From Sphingomicrobium clamense (GTDB lineage: Bacteria > Pseudomonadota > Alphaproteobacteria > Sphingomonadales > Sphingomonadaceae), in assembly GCF_019264355.1 (NCBI RefSeq), contig NZ_JAHVAH010000001.1, positions 852,001 through 916,000 on the forward strand: a DNA stretch of 64,000 nucleotides, in the 5' to 3' direction. The notes under the pieces were generated by a model. That model had not been told where the DNA came from, made no database searches, and saw nothing but the letters and a program-made list of their open reading frames with translations. This document shows, one piece after another, positions 53,974 through 61,007 of this stretch; within the stretch, counting starts at the first letter, position 1; every line of letters begins with the position of its first letter. The translations under genes and the position numbers were made by a program.

Positions 53974-54450
53974 ATGAAACGCATCGTCATCTTGACCGTA
54001 ACTCACCTTGTCGCGCTTGCGATCGGGTTCGGGGTCGGCATCTACTTTCTACCGATCCTGACCGCCGAACCAGCGCCGCCGACCGAAATCCTCGCCCAAC
54101 AGGCGGAGGCCGCTAACTATTCGGCCGAGCTGACGCGCGACCTGCGCGGGAGCGATGCGTTGCACTGGGGCGAGGGGACGATCAGCCTGACGAGCGAGAC
54201 GATCTCGCACCAGGGCAAGCTGGCGCCGGGGCCGGATTACTACGTCTATCTCACGCGCGAGTTCGTCGAGCATGAGGACGCGTTCGAACCGATCAAGGAC
54301 AGTGCGGTGCGTGTGGGAATGGTGCGCAGCTTCGACGGCTTCATCCTCGATCTGCCCGAGGGCATCGACCTGGAGGATTACACGAGCGTCGTGATCTGGT
54401 GCGAGAGTTTCGGCGAATTCATCACGGCGGCGCGCTACTGCGAAGGCTGA
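53974..54450 (+). CDS. Exported DM13-domain protein
   Basis: 158 residues: a signal-anchor helix (VILTVTHLVALAIGFGVGIYFL), a short linker, then a DM13 domain from about 55: DLRGSDALHWGEGTISL, GPDYYVYLTREFVEHED and VVIWCESFGEFITAARY. DM13 domains are proposed redox-linked domains with a conserved Cys (in IWCESF), often in secreted or electron-transfer proteins. The start ATG at 53974 follows AGGAAAGG. It is divergent from the ECF sigma gene at a distance of 114 bases, which suggests it is part of the same regulon. Confidence 0.88.
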   Translation: MKRIVILTVTHLVALAIGFGVGIYFLPILTAEPAPPTEILAQQAEAANYSAELTRDLRGSDALHWGEGTISLTSETISHQGKLAPGPDYYVYLTREFVEHEDAFEPIKDSAVRVGMVRSFDGFILDLPEGIDLEDYTSVVIWCESFGEFITAARYCEG

Positions 54451-54457
54451 CACAAAA

Positions 54458-54483
54458 AAGGGCCGGTCCGAAGACCAGCCCTT
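54458..54483. terminator. Bidirectional terminator between the DM13 and rplL genes
   Basis: A stem of 11 bases (AAGGGCCGGTC / GACCAGCCCTT, one mismatch) with TTTTTTGTG on the minus strand and TTTTCC on the plus strand. It can end the rplJL transcript, leaving rpoB to its own promoter. Confidence 0.88.
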
Positions 54484-54521
54484 TTCCGTTTTTCCGAAAA
54501 CCGGAAAGATCGCGTCTTAGC

Positions 54522-54899
54522 TTACTTGAGCTCGACGGTGCCGCCAGCGGCTTCGATCTTTTCCTTGATTTCGTTGGCTTCGTCCTTCGAAGCACCTTCC
54601 TTGAGGGGCTTCGGAGCGCCTTCGACGAGCGCCTTGGCTTCGCCAAGACCCAGGCCGGTGATGGCACGGACTTCCTTGATGACGTTGATCTTCTTGCCAC
54701 CGTCGCCGGTGAGGATCACGTCGAACTCGTCCTTTTCTTCGGCCGCAGCGGCGTCACCGCCACCGGCACCCGGCGCCGCAACAGCGACAGCCGCCGAGGC
54801 GCTCACGCCCCACTTTTCTTCGAGCATCTTCGAGAGCTCGGCAGCTTCGAGAACGGTCAGTTCCGAAAGCTGGTCAACAATCTTTTCAAGATCAGCCAT
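54522..54899 (-). CDS. rplL: 50S ribosomal protein L7/L12
   Basis: A 125-residue stalk protein that binds elongation factors. The N-terminal dimer domain is [31 protein letters not shown]. An Ala/Gly-rich hinge follows ([20 protein letters not shown]), then the C-terminal domain with [24 protein letters not shown]. It lies 67 bases after rplJ. A terminator follows, and rpoB is not next, unlike the usual order. Confidence 0.99.
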   Translation of the reverse strand: MADLEKIVDQLSELTVLEAAELSKMLEEKWGVSASAAVAVAAPGAGGGDAAAAEEKDEFDVILTGDGGKKINVIKEVRAITGLGLGEAKALVEGAPKPLKEGASKDEANEIKEKIEAAGGTVELK

Positions 54900-54966
54900 T
54901 TTTCACTCCTTGGGTGAACCCCTTAGGGTTCGTCGTTTTCGTATGTCTAAAGAACCAAATCTAAAA

Positions 54967-55473
54967 TCAGGCCGCTGCCTTGGCGCTCAACACGCGAGCA
55001 ACCAATGCTGCCGGTTCCTTCGAGATCTGGGCGATCTTGGTTGCCGGGGCCTGGATGAGGCCGACAATCTTGCCGCGCAGTTCGTCGAGGGAAGGCAGCT
55101 CGGCGAGAGCCTTGATCCCGTTCACGTCGAGGACGGTCTCACCCATCGCGCCACCAACGATCTCGAACTGATCGTTGGCCTTGGCGAATTCGACTGCGAT
55201 CTTCGCAGCCGCGACGGGGTCTTCCGACGTTGCCAGTGCGGTCGGGCCTTTCAAAAGGTCACCGATCGGCTGGTAAGTCGAACCCTCGAGCGCGATCAGG
55301 GCCAGCCGGTTCTTCGCAACTTTGAACTGGGCACCAGCATCGCGCATCTTCGTGCGAAGTTCCGACGACTGGGCGACCGTCAAACCGTTGTTACGGGTGA
55401 CGACGACCACGCCGGTATCGGCGAAGACATTCTTCAGCTCGGCGACCAGATCCGCTTTTTGCGAACGATCCAT
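54967..55473 (-). CDS. rplJ: 50S ribosomal protein L10
   Basis: 168 residues. It anchors the L7/L12 stalk to the ribosome. Family blocks are [49 protein letters not shown] and the long C-terminal helix that binds L7/L12 dimers. L10 classically represses its own operon through the mRNA leader. Here the leader would lie between 55474 and the divergent cupin gene, about 290 bases. I could not identify the L10-binding fold by eye. Confidence 0.99.
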   Translation of the reverse strand: MDRSQKADLVAELKNVFADTGVVVVTRNNGLTVAQSSELRTKMRDAGAQFKVAKNRLALIALEGSTYQPIGDLLKGPTALATSEDPVAAAKIAVEFAKANDQFEIVGGAMGETVLDVNGIKALAELPSLDELRGKIVGLIQAPATKIAQISKEPAALVARVLSAKAAA

Positions 55474-55760
55474 GCCATACTCCTAATCGTTCCGCCTGTC
55501 GGCCCATCCGACAAGCGGTTTGGAACGACGAGCTAGCCCGCCATTCCGAAATGTCCGTGGGGTATGGAGATCGTGGGCCCAAGGCGCCGCATGGGTGCGG
55601 CAGAAGGGCCAAATTCTCTTTCCCCGTCTAGGCCGCAAATTAAGGGCAAATGCCCAGCAGCTGTCTCGGACGAGGCCCTCCCGAAGAAGGGCTCGGCGCG
55701 CTCTCTACGGATTTTCGACAAGCTGTCAACCGAATAGGGGACTTTTTCGAACGTTTTGCT

Positions 55761-56522
55761 ATGGTTGCGACCATGGTCGACCGCCGCACGATGATCGCCG
55801 GACTGCTCACTGCCTTTCCCGCGGTGGCCTTCGTGCGCGAGGCGCGCGCGGTTGCCTATCCAAGCGTGCCGCTGCGCCGATGGATCGAAGGGCAGCGATC
55901 GATCGCTGCCGACCTGCGCGAGGGACGCCTGAGCGGGCGCGAATGGGCGGCGGAGGTGCGGCGCCTGGCGCGCGAGGTCGACGTTGCCGAGGTGCACGCG
56001 GCGCTTAAGCGTGCCGACGTCGGGTCGGTACGCCACGGCGCATCGAACGATCCCGAAATGCGCAACGTCTGGTTCATGGGCGCCGACGGCAAGCGAATGC
56101 GGCTGGGCTATGCGACCAAGCTGTTCGAATTCTCGCCGACCAACGTCGTGACGCCGCATGGGCATCGCCATATGGCGAGCGCGCACATGGTGATCGAGGG
56201 CAGTTTTCGCGTGCGCAACTTCGACCGGCTGCGCGAGGAACCCGACGCCCTGATCATCCGCCCGACGCGAGACGAGGTGATCGGGCTGGGCGCGGCGTCG
56301 ACGATGAGCGACGAGAAGGACAATGTGCACTGGTTCGTGCCGCGCGGCGGTAAGCCGGCGACGACCTTCGACGTCATCATCTCCGGACTCGACGAGGACG
56401 AAGACCCCTACCGCATCATCGCCATCGACCCGGTGAACGCGAAGCCGCTGTCCGGCGGACGCCTGCGCGCGCCCAAGATGGGCTTCGAGGCTGCCTCGCA
56501 ACGCTATACGGTCGACGTGTAG
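55761..56522 (+). CDS. Exported cupin-fold protein, function unknown
   Basis: 253 residues, encoded in opposite orientation between rplA and rplJ. The N-terminus has a twin-arginine-like start (DRRTMIAGLLTAFPAVAFV, then AREARA). An alpha-helical region runs to about residue 125. A cupin barrel follows, with the HxH motif in TPHGHRHMASAHMVIEGSF and a second strand set VHWFVPRGGKPATTFDVIIS. The His residues could bind a metal. It starts at the ATG 55761 or 55773, neither with a clear ribosome-binding site. I cannot name a reaction. Confidence 0.65.
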   Translation: MVATMVDRRTMIAGLLTAFPAVAFVREARAVAYPSVPLRRWIEGQRSIAADLREGRLSGREWAAEVRRLAREVDVAEVHAALKRADVGSVRHGASNDPEMRNVWFMGADGKRMRLGYATKLFEFSPTNVVTPHGHRHMASAHMVIEGSFRVRNFDRLREEPDALIIRPTRDEVIGLGAASTMSDEKDNVHWFVPRGGKPATTFDVIISGLDEDEDPYRIIAIDPVNAKPLSGGRLRAPKMGFEAASQRYTVDV

Positions 56523-56530
56523 GCAATGAA

Positions 56531-56560
56531 AAAGGCCGGCGCGTTTCCGCACCGGCCTTT
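56531..56560. terminator. Bidirectional terminator between the cupin gene and rplA
   Basis: AAAGGCCGG / CCGGCCTTT arms (with an inner GC-rich loop), TTTTC on the plus strand and TTTTTCATTG on the minus strand. It separates rplKA from rplJL transcripts. Confidence 0.88.
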
Positions 56561-56585
56561 TCTTGTTCAGGCAGTCGCTTGCGAC

Positions 56586-57284
56586 TTAGGCGCCTTCGAT
56601 CTCCGAAAGGTCGATCTTGAGGCCCGGGCCCATCGTCGAGGTCATGGCGACCTTCTTGACGTACTTGCCCTTGGCGCCCGACGGCTTGGCCTTGACGACC
56701 GCGCCGACGAAGGCGTCGAAGTTTTCGCGAATGTCGGCTTCGCCAAAGCTCGCCTTGCCGATGCCGGCGTGGACGATGCCCGCCTTCTCGACGCGATACT
56801 GGACTTCACCGCCCTTGGCGGCTTCGACGGCGGCAGCCGGGTCGGGGGTCACGGTGCCGAGCTTCGGGTTGGGCATCAGGCCCTTGGGGCCGAGCACCTT
56901 ACCGAGACGACCCACGACACCCATCATGTCCGGCGTCGCGATGACGCGGTCATAGTCGAGGTTGCCGTTCTGCATGTCTTCCATGAGGTCTTCGGCGCCG
57001 ACCTTGTCCGCACCTGCCTTCTCGGCAGCTTCGGCCTTGTCGCCACGCGCGAACACGGCGACCTTGACGTCCTTGCCGGTGCCCTTGGGCAGCGCGACCA
57101 TGCCACGGACCATCTGGTCGGCGTGACGCGGGTCGACACCCAGGTTCATTGCGACTTCGATGGTTTCATCCATCTTCTTTGACGCGAGTTCCTTGAGCAG
57201 CGAAATCGCTTCGTCGACGCCGTAAAGCTTGTCGTTGTCAGCCTTCTCAGCGACGATCTTTGCCTTCTTGGTGAGCTTGGCCAT
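56586..57284 (-). CDS. rplA: 50S ribosomal protein L1
   Basis: 232 residues of the L1 stalk protein, which also represses the rplKA mRNA in other bacteria. It starts at the ATG 57284 two bases after the rplK stop. Blocks are [54 protein letters not shown] and [16 protein letters not shown] terminator follows, so rplKA form a two-gene unit here. Confidence 0.99.
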   Translation of the reverse strand: MAKLTKKAKIVAEKADNDKLYGVDEAISLLKELASKKMDETIEVAMNLGVDPRHADQMVRGMVALPKGTGKDVKVAVFARGDKAEAAEKAGADKVGAEDLMEDMQNGNLDYDRVIATPDMMGVVGRLGKVLGPKGLMPNPKLGTVTPDPAAAVEAAKGGEVQYRVEKAGIVHAGIGKASFGEADIRENFDAFVGAVVKAKPSGAKGKYVKKVAMTSTMGPGLKIDLSEIEGA

Positions 57285-57286
57285 GA

Positions 57287-57718
57287 TTAACCCTCCACCA
57301 CTTCGAGGCCCATGGCGCGCGCCGAGCCTTCGATGATCTTCATCGCACCGTCGATGTCGTTGGCGTTCAGATCCGCCATCTTCATCTCGGCAATTTCCTT
57401 GACCTTGGAGCGCTGGATCGTGCCCGCGCTTTCCTTGCCAGGCTCGCTCGAGCCCTTCTTGATCTTGGCGTGCTTCTTCAGGAGGAAGCTCGCGGGCGGG
57501 GTCTTGGTCGTGAACGAGAAGCTGCGATCCGCATAGACCGTGATGGTCGTCGGGATCGGCATGTTCTTCTCGAGGTCCTGCGTCGCGGCGTTGAACGCCT
57601 TGCAGAATTCCATGATGTTGACGCCGCGCTGGCCCAGCGCGGGGCCGATCGGCGGGCTGGGGTTCGCGACGCCAGCCGGCACTTGCAGCTTGATATAGCC
57701 GGTGATCTTCTTGGCCAT
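57287..57718 (-). CDS. rplK: 50S ribosomal protein L11
   Basis: 143 residues, the binding platform of the GTPase-associated centre and a site of thiopeptide action. The start [15 protein letters not shown], then [20 protein letters not shown] and the C-terminal RNA-binding domain are intact. It is the first gene of rplKA. A TTGCGC-type promoter candidate lies about 125 bases upstream. Confidence 0.99.
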   Translation of the reverse strand: MAKKITGYIKLQVPAGVANPSPPIGPALGQRGVNIMEFCKAFNAATQDLEKNMPIPTTITVYADRSFSFTTKTPPASFLLKKHAKIKKGSSEPGKESAGTIQRSKVKEIAEMKMADLNANDIDGAMKIIEGSARAMGLEVVEG

Positions 57719-58178
57719 GCCAGAAGGTCCTTTCTTTCATCCTGTCGCTCCGGCGAACCGGGGCTCCGATTAAGCGGTAGTAGCGGCGGACCCGAAGATA
57801 CGCCTTCCGCGCGAATGCCTGTCCATGTGGAGAGACGGGCGGGCGTATAGCGGGGGCAACCTGCTGGCGCAACAGGCGATTTTGCTCCGCGACCGGTCCG
57901 GATCTGCCGTCCGATTCGGGGGTTTTGCGGCGTTGGGTTGCAGCTCGCGCGTGCGCAAACCGACCGAAGCGGACTGGTCCATCGCGGCAATTCGCACCGG
58001 ATTGGAGTGATCGGCCCGCATTTTCTGCGAATAGGAGTGAGTTCCAAGAGGTGCCAATCCGGACTTCTTTCGATCTTCATCCGTTCTGGATTGGTGCTTT
58101 ATTTGTTTCCGAAATGCACTCCGCTAGCCGTGAATAGTCGAATCTGAACCAATTGCTCCGGTGAGAAGGAGTCTGCCC
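57719..58178. other. Divergent intergenic region between rplK and the MarR-like gene
   Basis: 460 bases with no convincing gene. It contains the rplK leader, the promoter candidate at 57844-57872, and three copies of the short element GGATTGG or its complement, including an inverted pair around 58051-58095. None of these can be assigned a function by eye. Confidence 0.5.
57844..57872 (-). promoter_or_regulatory. Putative promoter of rplK-rplA
   Basis: The minus strand reads TTGCGC, a 17-base spacer and TATACG, with the start expected near 57837. The -35 hexamer equals that proposed for rpoBC. Confidence 0.5.
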
Positions 58179-58709
58179 ATGTTGCTGGATTCGCTGAAAA
58201 AAACCTATGCGGCCGATCCGAACGTGCCGCAGCATTTCTACCGCGCGCTCGACGAGCTGATCGAAATCGCGCAGCAGCTCGCGCACGAACGGCTGCCGGC
58301 CAACCCGCAAGGCGAGGATCGCGCCAGCCCGCTTGGCAATCTCGAGGCCATGCGCGACGGCGTGTCGCATGCCGCCCTCGTGCGTGAAACGATCACGCTG
58401 CGACGACTGCGCGAACGGGTTTTTCCCAAGGAACTGTTCGCAGACCCTGCCTGGGACATATTGCTCGACCTCTACGGGTCGCACATCGCCCAGCACCGCG
58501 TGTCGGTGTCGAGCCTGTGCATTGCCGCCGAAGTCCCGGCGACGACGGCGCTACGCTGGATCACCAATCTCGAGGATGCCGGCTTCATCATCCGCGCCCG
58601 CGACCCGCATGACGGCCGCCGCGTCTTCGTCTCGCTGACCGAAGGGGCGGTGAAAGGGATGGAGCAAATTTTTGACGAGGTCGGGCGGCGGCAAGGTGCT
58701 GCAGCCTGA
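58179..58709 (+). CDS. MarR-like winged-helix regulator
   Basis: 176 residues. An N-terminal helical region of about 85 residues carries EIAQQLAHERLP. The MarR-like DNA-binding domain follows: FADPAWDILLDLYGSHIAQHRVSVSSLCIAAEV (helices), TTALRWITNLEDAGFIIRARDPHDGRRVFVSL (recognition helix and wing with Asp-x-x-Asp-x-Arg). The ATG at 58179 is behind GAAGGAG. It stands between the nusG and rplK parts of the ribosomal cluster in opposite orientation. Its target is unknown. Confidence 0.85.
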   Translation: MLLDSLKKTYAADPNVPQHFYRALDELIEIAQQLAHERLPANPQGEDRASPLGNLEAMRDGVSHAALVRETITLRRLRERVFPKELFADPAWDILLDLYGSHIAQHRVSVSSLCIAAEVPATTALRWITNLEDAGFIIRARDPHDGRRVFVSLTEGAVKGMEQIFDEVGRRQGAAA

Positions 58710-58938
58710 TGTCGTGGGCTCAACGGTCCCAACGTAACGCATGGCGATCGGGCGGTTGCGAGTCGCGATGGGTGGTGGCGGCGGACCTCATTCTCCCGGA
58801 TCAGTCCAATTCATGATGACGCGGTTGGAGAAGGAGCGATATCAGGTAATCATCAGCGCTTCATCATTAACCCAGATAAAGATTTCAGCCAGTTTCTCCG
58901 ATCAGTCCGCGACGCGGTGAACGATGAGGAGAAGCTCG

Positions 58939-59784
58939 ATGATCAAGACTATTTCTATGCTTGCGCTGGCCAGCGTGGCTTACGCGTCGCCCGCGGCATC
59001 ACAGCAGTTTGGACCATGGCAATCGCCGATCAACGTGAATGACTACCCTGCATCCGGTGCCGTCAATACGCCGGCTCCGGAGGGGTGCCCCATCCTCGAT
59101 CCCTACACCCAGGATTTATTTATCGCTTCGCCGCGCGACGGCACGATCGGAAGCCTCGATATCTGGCGCGCAACTTGGAATGGCGACGGTTGGGATACAC
59201 CGGACAATCTCGGCGGTCCGATCAACACGGTCGACGCGGAATTCTGCCCGACGCCGACGCGCGGGCGCTGGCTCTATTTCGTGCGTCGCGACGGCGGGGG
59301 CGATAGTGACATCTTCCGCGCCAAGCTCTTGCCACAGGGCGAGATCAGCCAGCCGACCCGTCTGTCGATGCAGGTCAATTCGAACGCGGACGAGTGGAGC
59401 CCGTCAATCTACGAGCACAACGGCGATACCGTGCTCCACTTCTCGTCGACGCGCGACGGCGGGCAGCACGACGTCTATTACAGCGTCAATTTCGGCCCCG
59501 CGAAAAAGGCGCCGGGGCTCGCCAATCCCGGCATCGACGAGGCGCGTCCCAACATCAGGCGCGACGGTCTGGAAATCGTCTTCGACAGTGGCGGCGACGT
59601 CTACACGTCGAGCCGCGCCAGCGTTTACGACGATTGGAGCGCGCCGGTAAAAATCGACATCGTCAGCACGCCGGCTGGTGAGAGCCGCGCGTCGCTGAGT
59701 TGGGACGGGACCATGATGATCTACGGGTCGGGTGGCGACATCTTTGTCGCGACGCGAAAGAAAGTGACCGGCAAGACCAAGTAG
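58939..59784 (+). CDS. Exported PD40/TolB-like beta-propeller protein
   Basis: 281 residues: a signal peptide ending near YASPAASQ, then repeated WD40-like PD40 units (PYTQDLFIASPRDG, PTPTRGRWLYFVRRDGGG, DTVLHFSSTRDGGQHDVYYS, RDGLEIVFDSGGDVYTSSR, SWDGTMMIYGSGGDIFVAT). This would be a partial or small propeller in the periplasm, probably a binding protein. Its relation to TolB is only in the repeats. The ATG at 58939 follows AGGAGAAG; an ATG at 58924 lacks such spacing. A terminator shared with nusG follows. The gap before it (58710-58938) shows nothing else recognisable. Confidence 0.8.
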   Translation: MIKTISMLALASVAYASPAASQQFGPWQSPINVNDYPASGAVNTPAPEGCPILDPYTQDLFIASPRDGTIGSLDIWRATWNGDGWDTPDNLGGPINTVDAEFCPTPTRGRWLYFVRRDGGGDSDIFRAKLLPQGEISQPTRLSMQVNSNADEWSPSIYEHNGDTVLHFSSTRDGGQHDVYYSVNFGPAKKAPGLANPGIDEARPNIRRDGLEIVFDSGGDVYTSSRASVYDDWSAPVKIDIVSTPAGESRASLSWDGTMMIYGSGGDIFVATRKKVTGKTK

Positions 59785-59798
59785 CGTCGACGATAAGA

Positions 59799-59826
59799 AA
59801 AGGGCGCCCCGCGAGGGACGCCCTTT
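59799..59826. terminator. Bidirectional terminator between the PD40 gene and nusG
   Basis: A 12-base stem AAAGGGCGCCCC / GGGACGCCCTTT with one mismatch between convergent genes. TTTC lies on the plus side and TTTTCTT on the minus side. Confidence 0.85.
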
Positions 59827-59846
59827 CTGCATTCGGTCCGGCGCGT

Positions 59847-60383
59847 CTACTTGACGAGTTCGACCTGGTCGAATTCCAGTTCGACCGGCGTCGCGCGGCC
59901 GAAGATCGAGACGCTGACTTTGACGCGGCCGCGGTCGAAATCGAGCTCTTCGACGATACCGTTGAAGCTTGCGAACGGACCTTCGAGCACCTTGACGTTG
60001 TCGCCGATCTCATAATCGACGCTGATCGTGACCTTGGGCGCATCCGCGGTCTCGTCCTTGGTGTCGAGCATGCGGTTGGCCTGCGCGTCGGGGATCGGCT
60101 GCGGCTTGCCGTTGGGGCCGAGGAAACCGGTGACCTTGGGCGTGTTCTTGACGAGGTGGAAGACGTCGTCGGTCATCACCAGCTTCGCCAGCACATAGCC
60201 GGGCATGAATTTGCGCTCGGTCTGGACCTTTTTGCCGCGCTTGATCTCGGTGATCGTCTCGGTCGGGACCTCGACGGCCTCGACCGCGTCCTCGAGCCCC
60301 AAGCGCTTGGCTTCGGACAGGACGGCTTCCTTCACCTTGTTTTCGAAACCGGAATAGGCGTGGATGATGTACCAGCGGGCCAT
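59847..60383 (-). CDS. nusG: Transcription termination/antitermination factor NusG
   Basis: 178 residues, the universal RNA-polymerase elongation factor that couples to ribosomes and Rho. The NGN domain begins ARWYIIHAYSGFENKVKEAV and contains FMPGYVLAKLVMTDDVFHLV. The C-terminal KOW domain holds GDNVKVLEGPFASFNGIVEEL. It begins 28 bases after secE, in the normal secE-nusG order. In most relatives rplK would follow directly; here two plus-strand genes intervene. Confidence 0.99.
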   Translation of the reverse strand: MARWYIIHAYSGFENKVKEAVLSEAKRLGLEDAVEAVEVPTETITEIKRGKKVQTERKFMPGYVLAKLVMTDDVFHLVKNTPKVTGFLGPNGKPQPIPDAQANRMLDTKDETADAPKVTISVDYEIGDNVKVLEGPFASFNGIVEELDFDRGRVKVSVSIFGRATPVELEFDQVELVK

Positions 60384-60411
60384 GTCGTCAAATCTTTCGT
60401 AAACTGGGGAT

Positions 60412-60621
60412 CTAGCTCAGCAGGCCTAGCAGCCACTGGACGATCGAGCTGAACAGCGTGTCGGTGCCGAGGAAGAAAATCGCGAGGATGGTGGTCATGA
60501 TGAGCACCATGATCGCGGTGGTGATGGTTTCCTTGCGCGACGGCCAGACCACCTTGCGGGTCTCGGCGCGCACCTGGCGGATATATTCGCCGGGGGTTAC
60601 CTTCTTCTTCGTGTCGGCCAC
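60412..60621 (-). CDS. secE: Preprotein translocase subunit SecE
   Basis: 69 residues from a GTG start at 60621, preceded by GAGGAACAG; a longer ATG start at 60636 is possible but lacks a ribosome-binding site. A cytoplasmic amphipathic part, TPGEYIRQVRAETRKVVWPSRKE, is followed by one transmembrane helix (MVLIMTTILAIFFLGTDTLF), the minimal SecE form. It stabilises SecY in the translocon. It is cotranscribed with nusG, and tRNA-Trp lies upstream. Confidence 0.95.
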   Translation of the reverse strand: MADTKKKVTPGEYIRQVRAETRKVVWPSRKETITTAIMVLIMTTILAIFFLGTDTLFSSIVQWLLGLLS

Positions 60622-60765
60622 GTGGCTGTTCCTCATTGTCTGGCGGCTTTCGGGTAGGGCTTTTCCCCCGCCGCTGACCGGGGTCAGTGTCGGGGAGCAT
60701 GCACTACCATGTCCGCATGGGGAGGCGATGTAGCGGCGCCGTCGAGTCTTTGCAAGAGATGCAAG

Positions 60766-60789
60766 CGAGGTCAGGGCGGCCTGACCTCG
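60766..60789 (-). repeat. Perfect inverted repeat between tRNA-Trp and secE
   Basis: Ten-base arms CGAGGTCAGG / CCTGACCTCG around a 4-base loop. It could be a processing or partial termination hairpin in a tRNA-secE-nusG transcript. Confidence 0.6.
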
Positions 60790-60849
60790 TCGGACGGGAT
60801 CGCATTTCGCGACCCGCCGTCCGGGCCTCCGGCTGGCCATGCGGCCACC

Positions 60850-60873
60850 GGAAAATAGCTGTCTCTATTTTCC
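60850..60873 (-). repeat. Perfect inverted repeat just downstream of tRNA-Trp
   Basis: Nine-base arms GGAAAATAG / CTATTTTCC with a 6-base loop, 12 bases after the encoded CCA. It is AT-rich within GC-rich DNA and is probably a 3' processing or stability element for the tRNA precursor. Confidence 0.55.
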
Positions 60874-60884
60874 TGCCATCGGCC

Positions 60885-60960
60885 TGGCAGGGGCAGCAGG
60901 ATTCGAACCCGCGACCCTCGGTTTTGGAGACCGATGCTCTACCAGCTGAGCTATACCCCT
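60885..60960 (-). tRNA. tRNA-Trp (anticodon CCA)
   Basis: A 76-nt cloverleaf with encoded CCA: acceptor AGGGGTA / TGCCCCT, anticodon loop CTCCAAA, T loop GGTTCGAATCC. The tRNA-Trp-secE-nusG order is classic in bacteria. A weak promoter (TTGCAT-N17-TAGTCC) is seen at 60974-61002. Confidence 0.97.
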
Positions 60961-60973
60961 AGGCCGAGGCGGG

Positions 60974-61002
60974 GGACTAGCCCCGCACCCTCATCGATGC
61001 AA
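60974..61002 (-). promoter_or_regulatory. Putative promoter of tRNA-Trp (and possibly secE-nusG)
   Basis: The minus strand reads TTGCAT, 17 bases, then TAGTCC, ending 13 bases before the mature tRNA. The -10 is poor, but the position is right. The site lies just beyond the end of the fatty-acyl-AMP ligase gene. Confidence 0.4.
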
Positions 61003-61007
61003 GCCCT

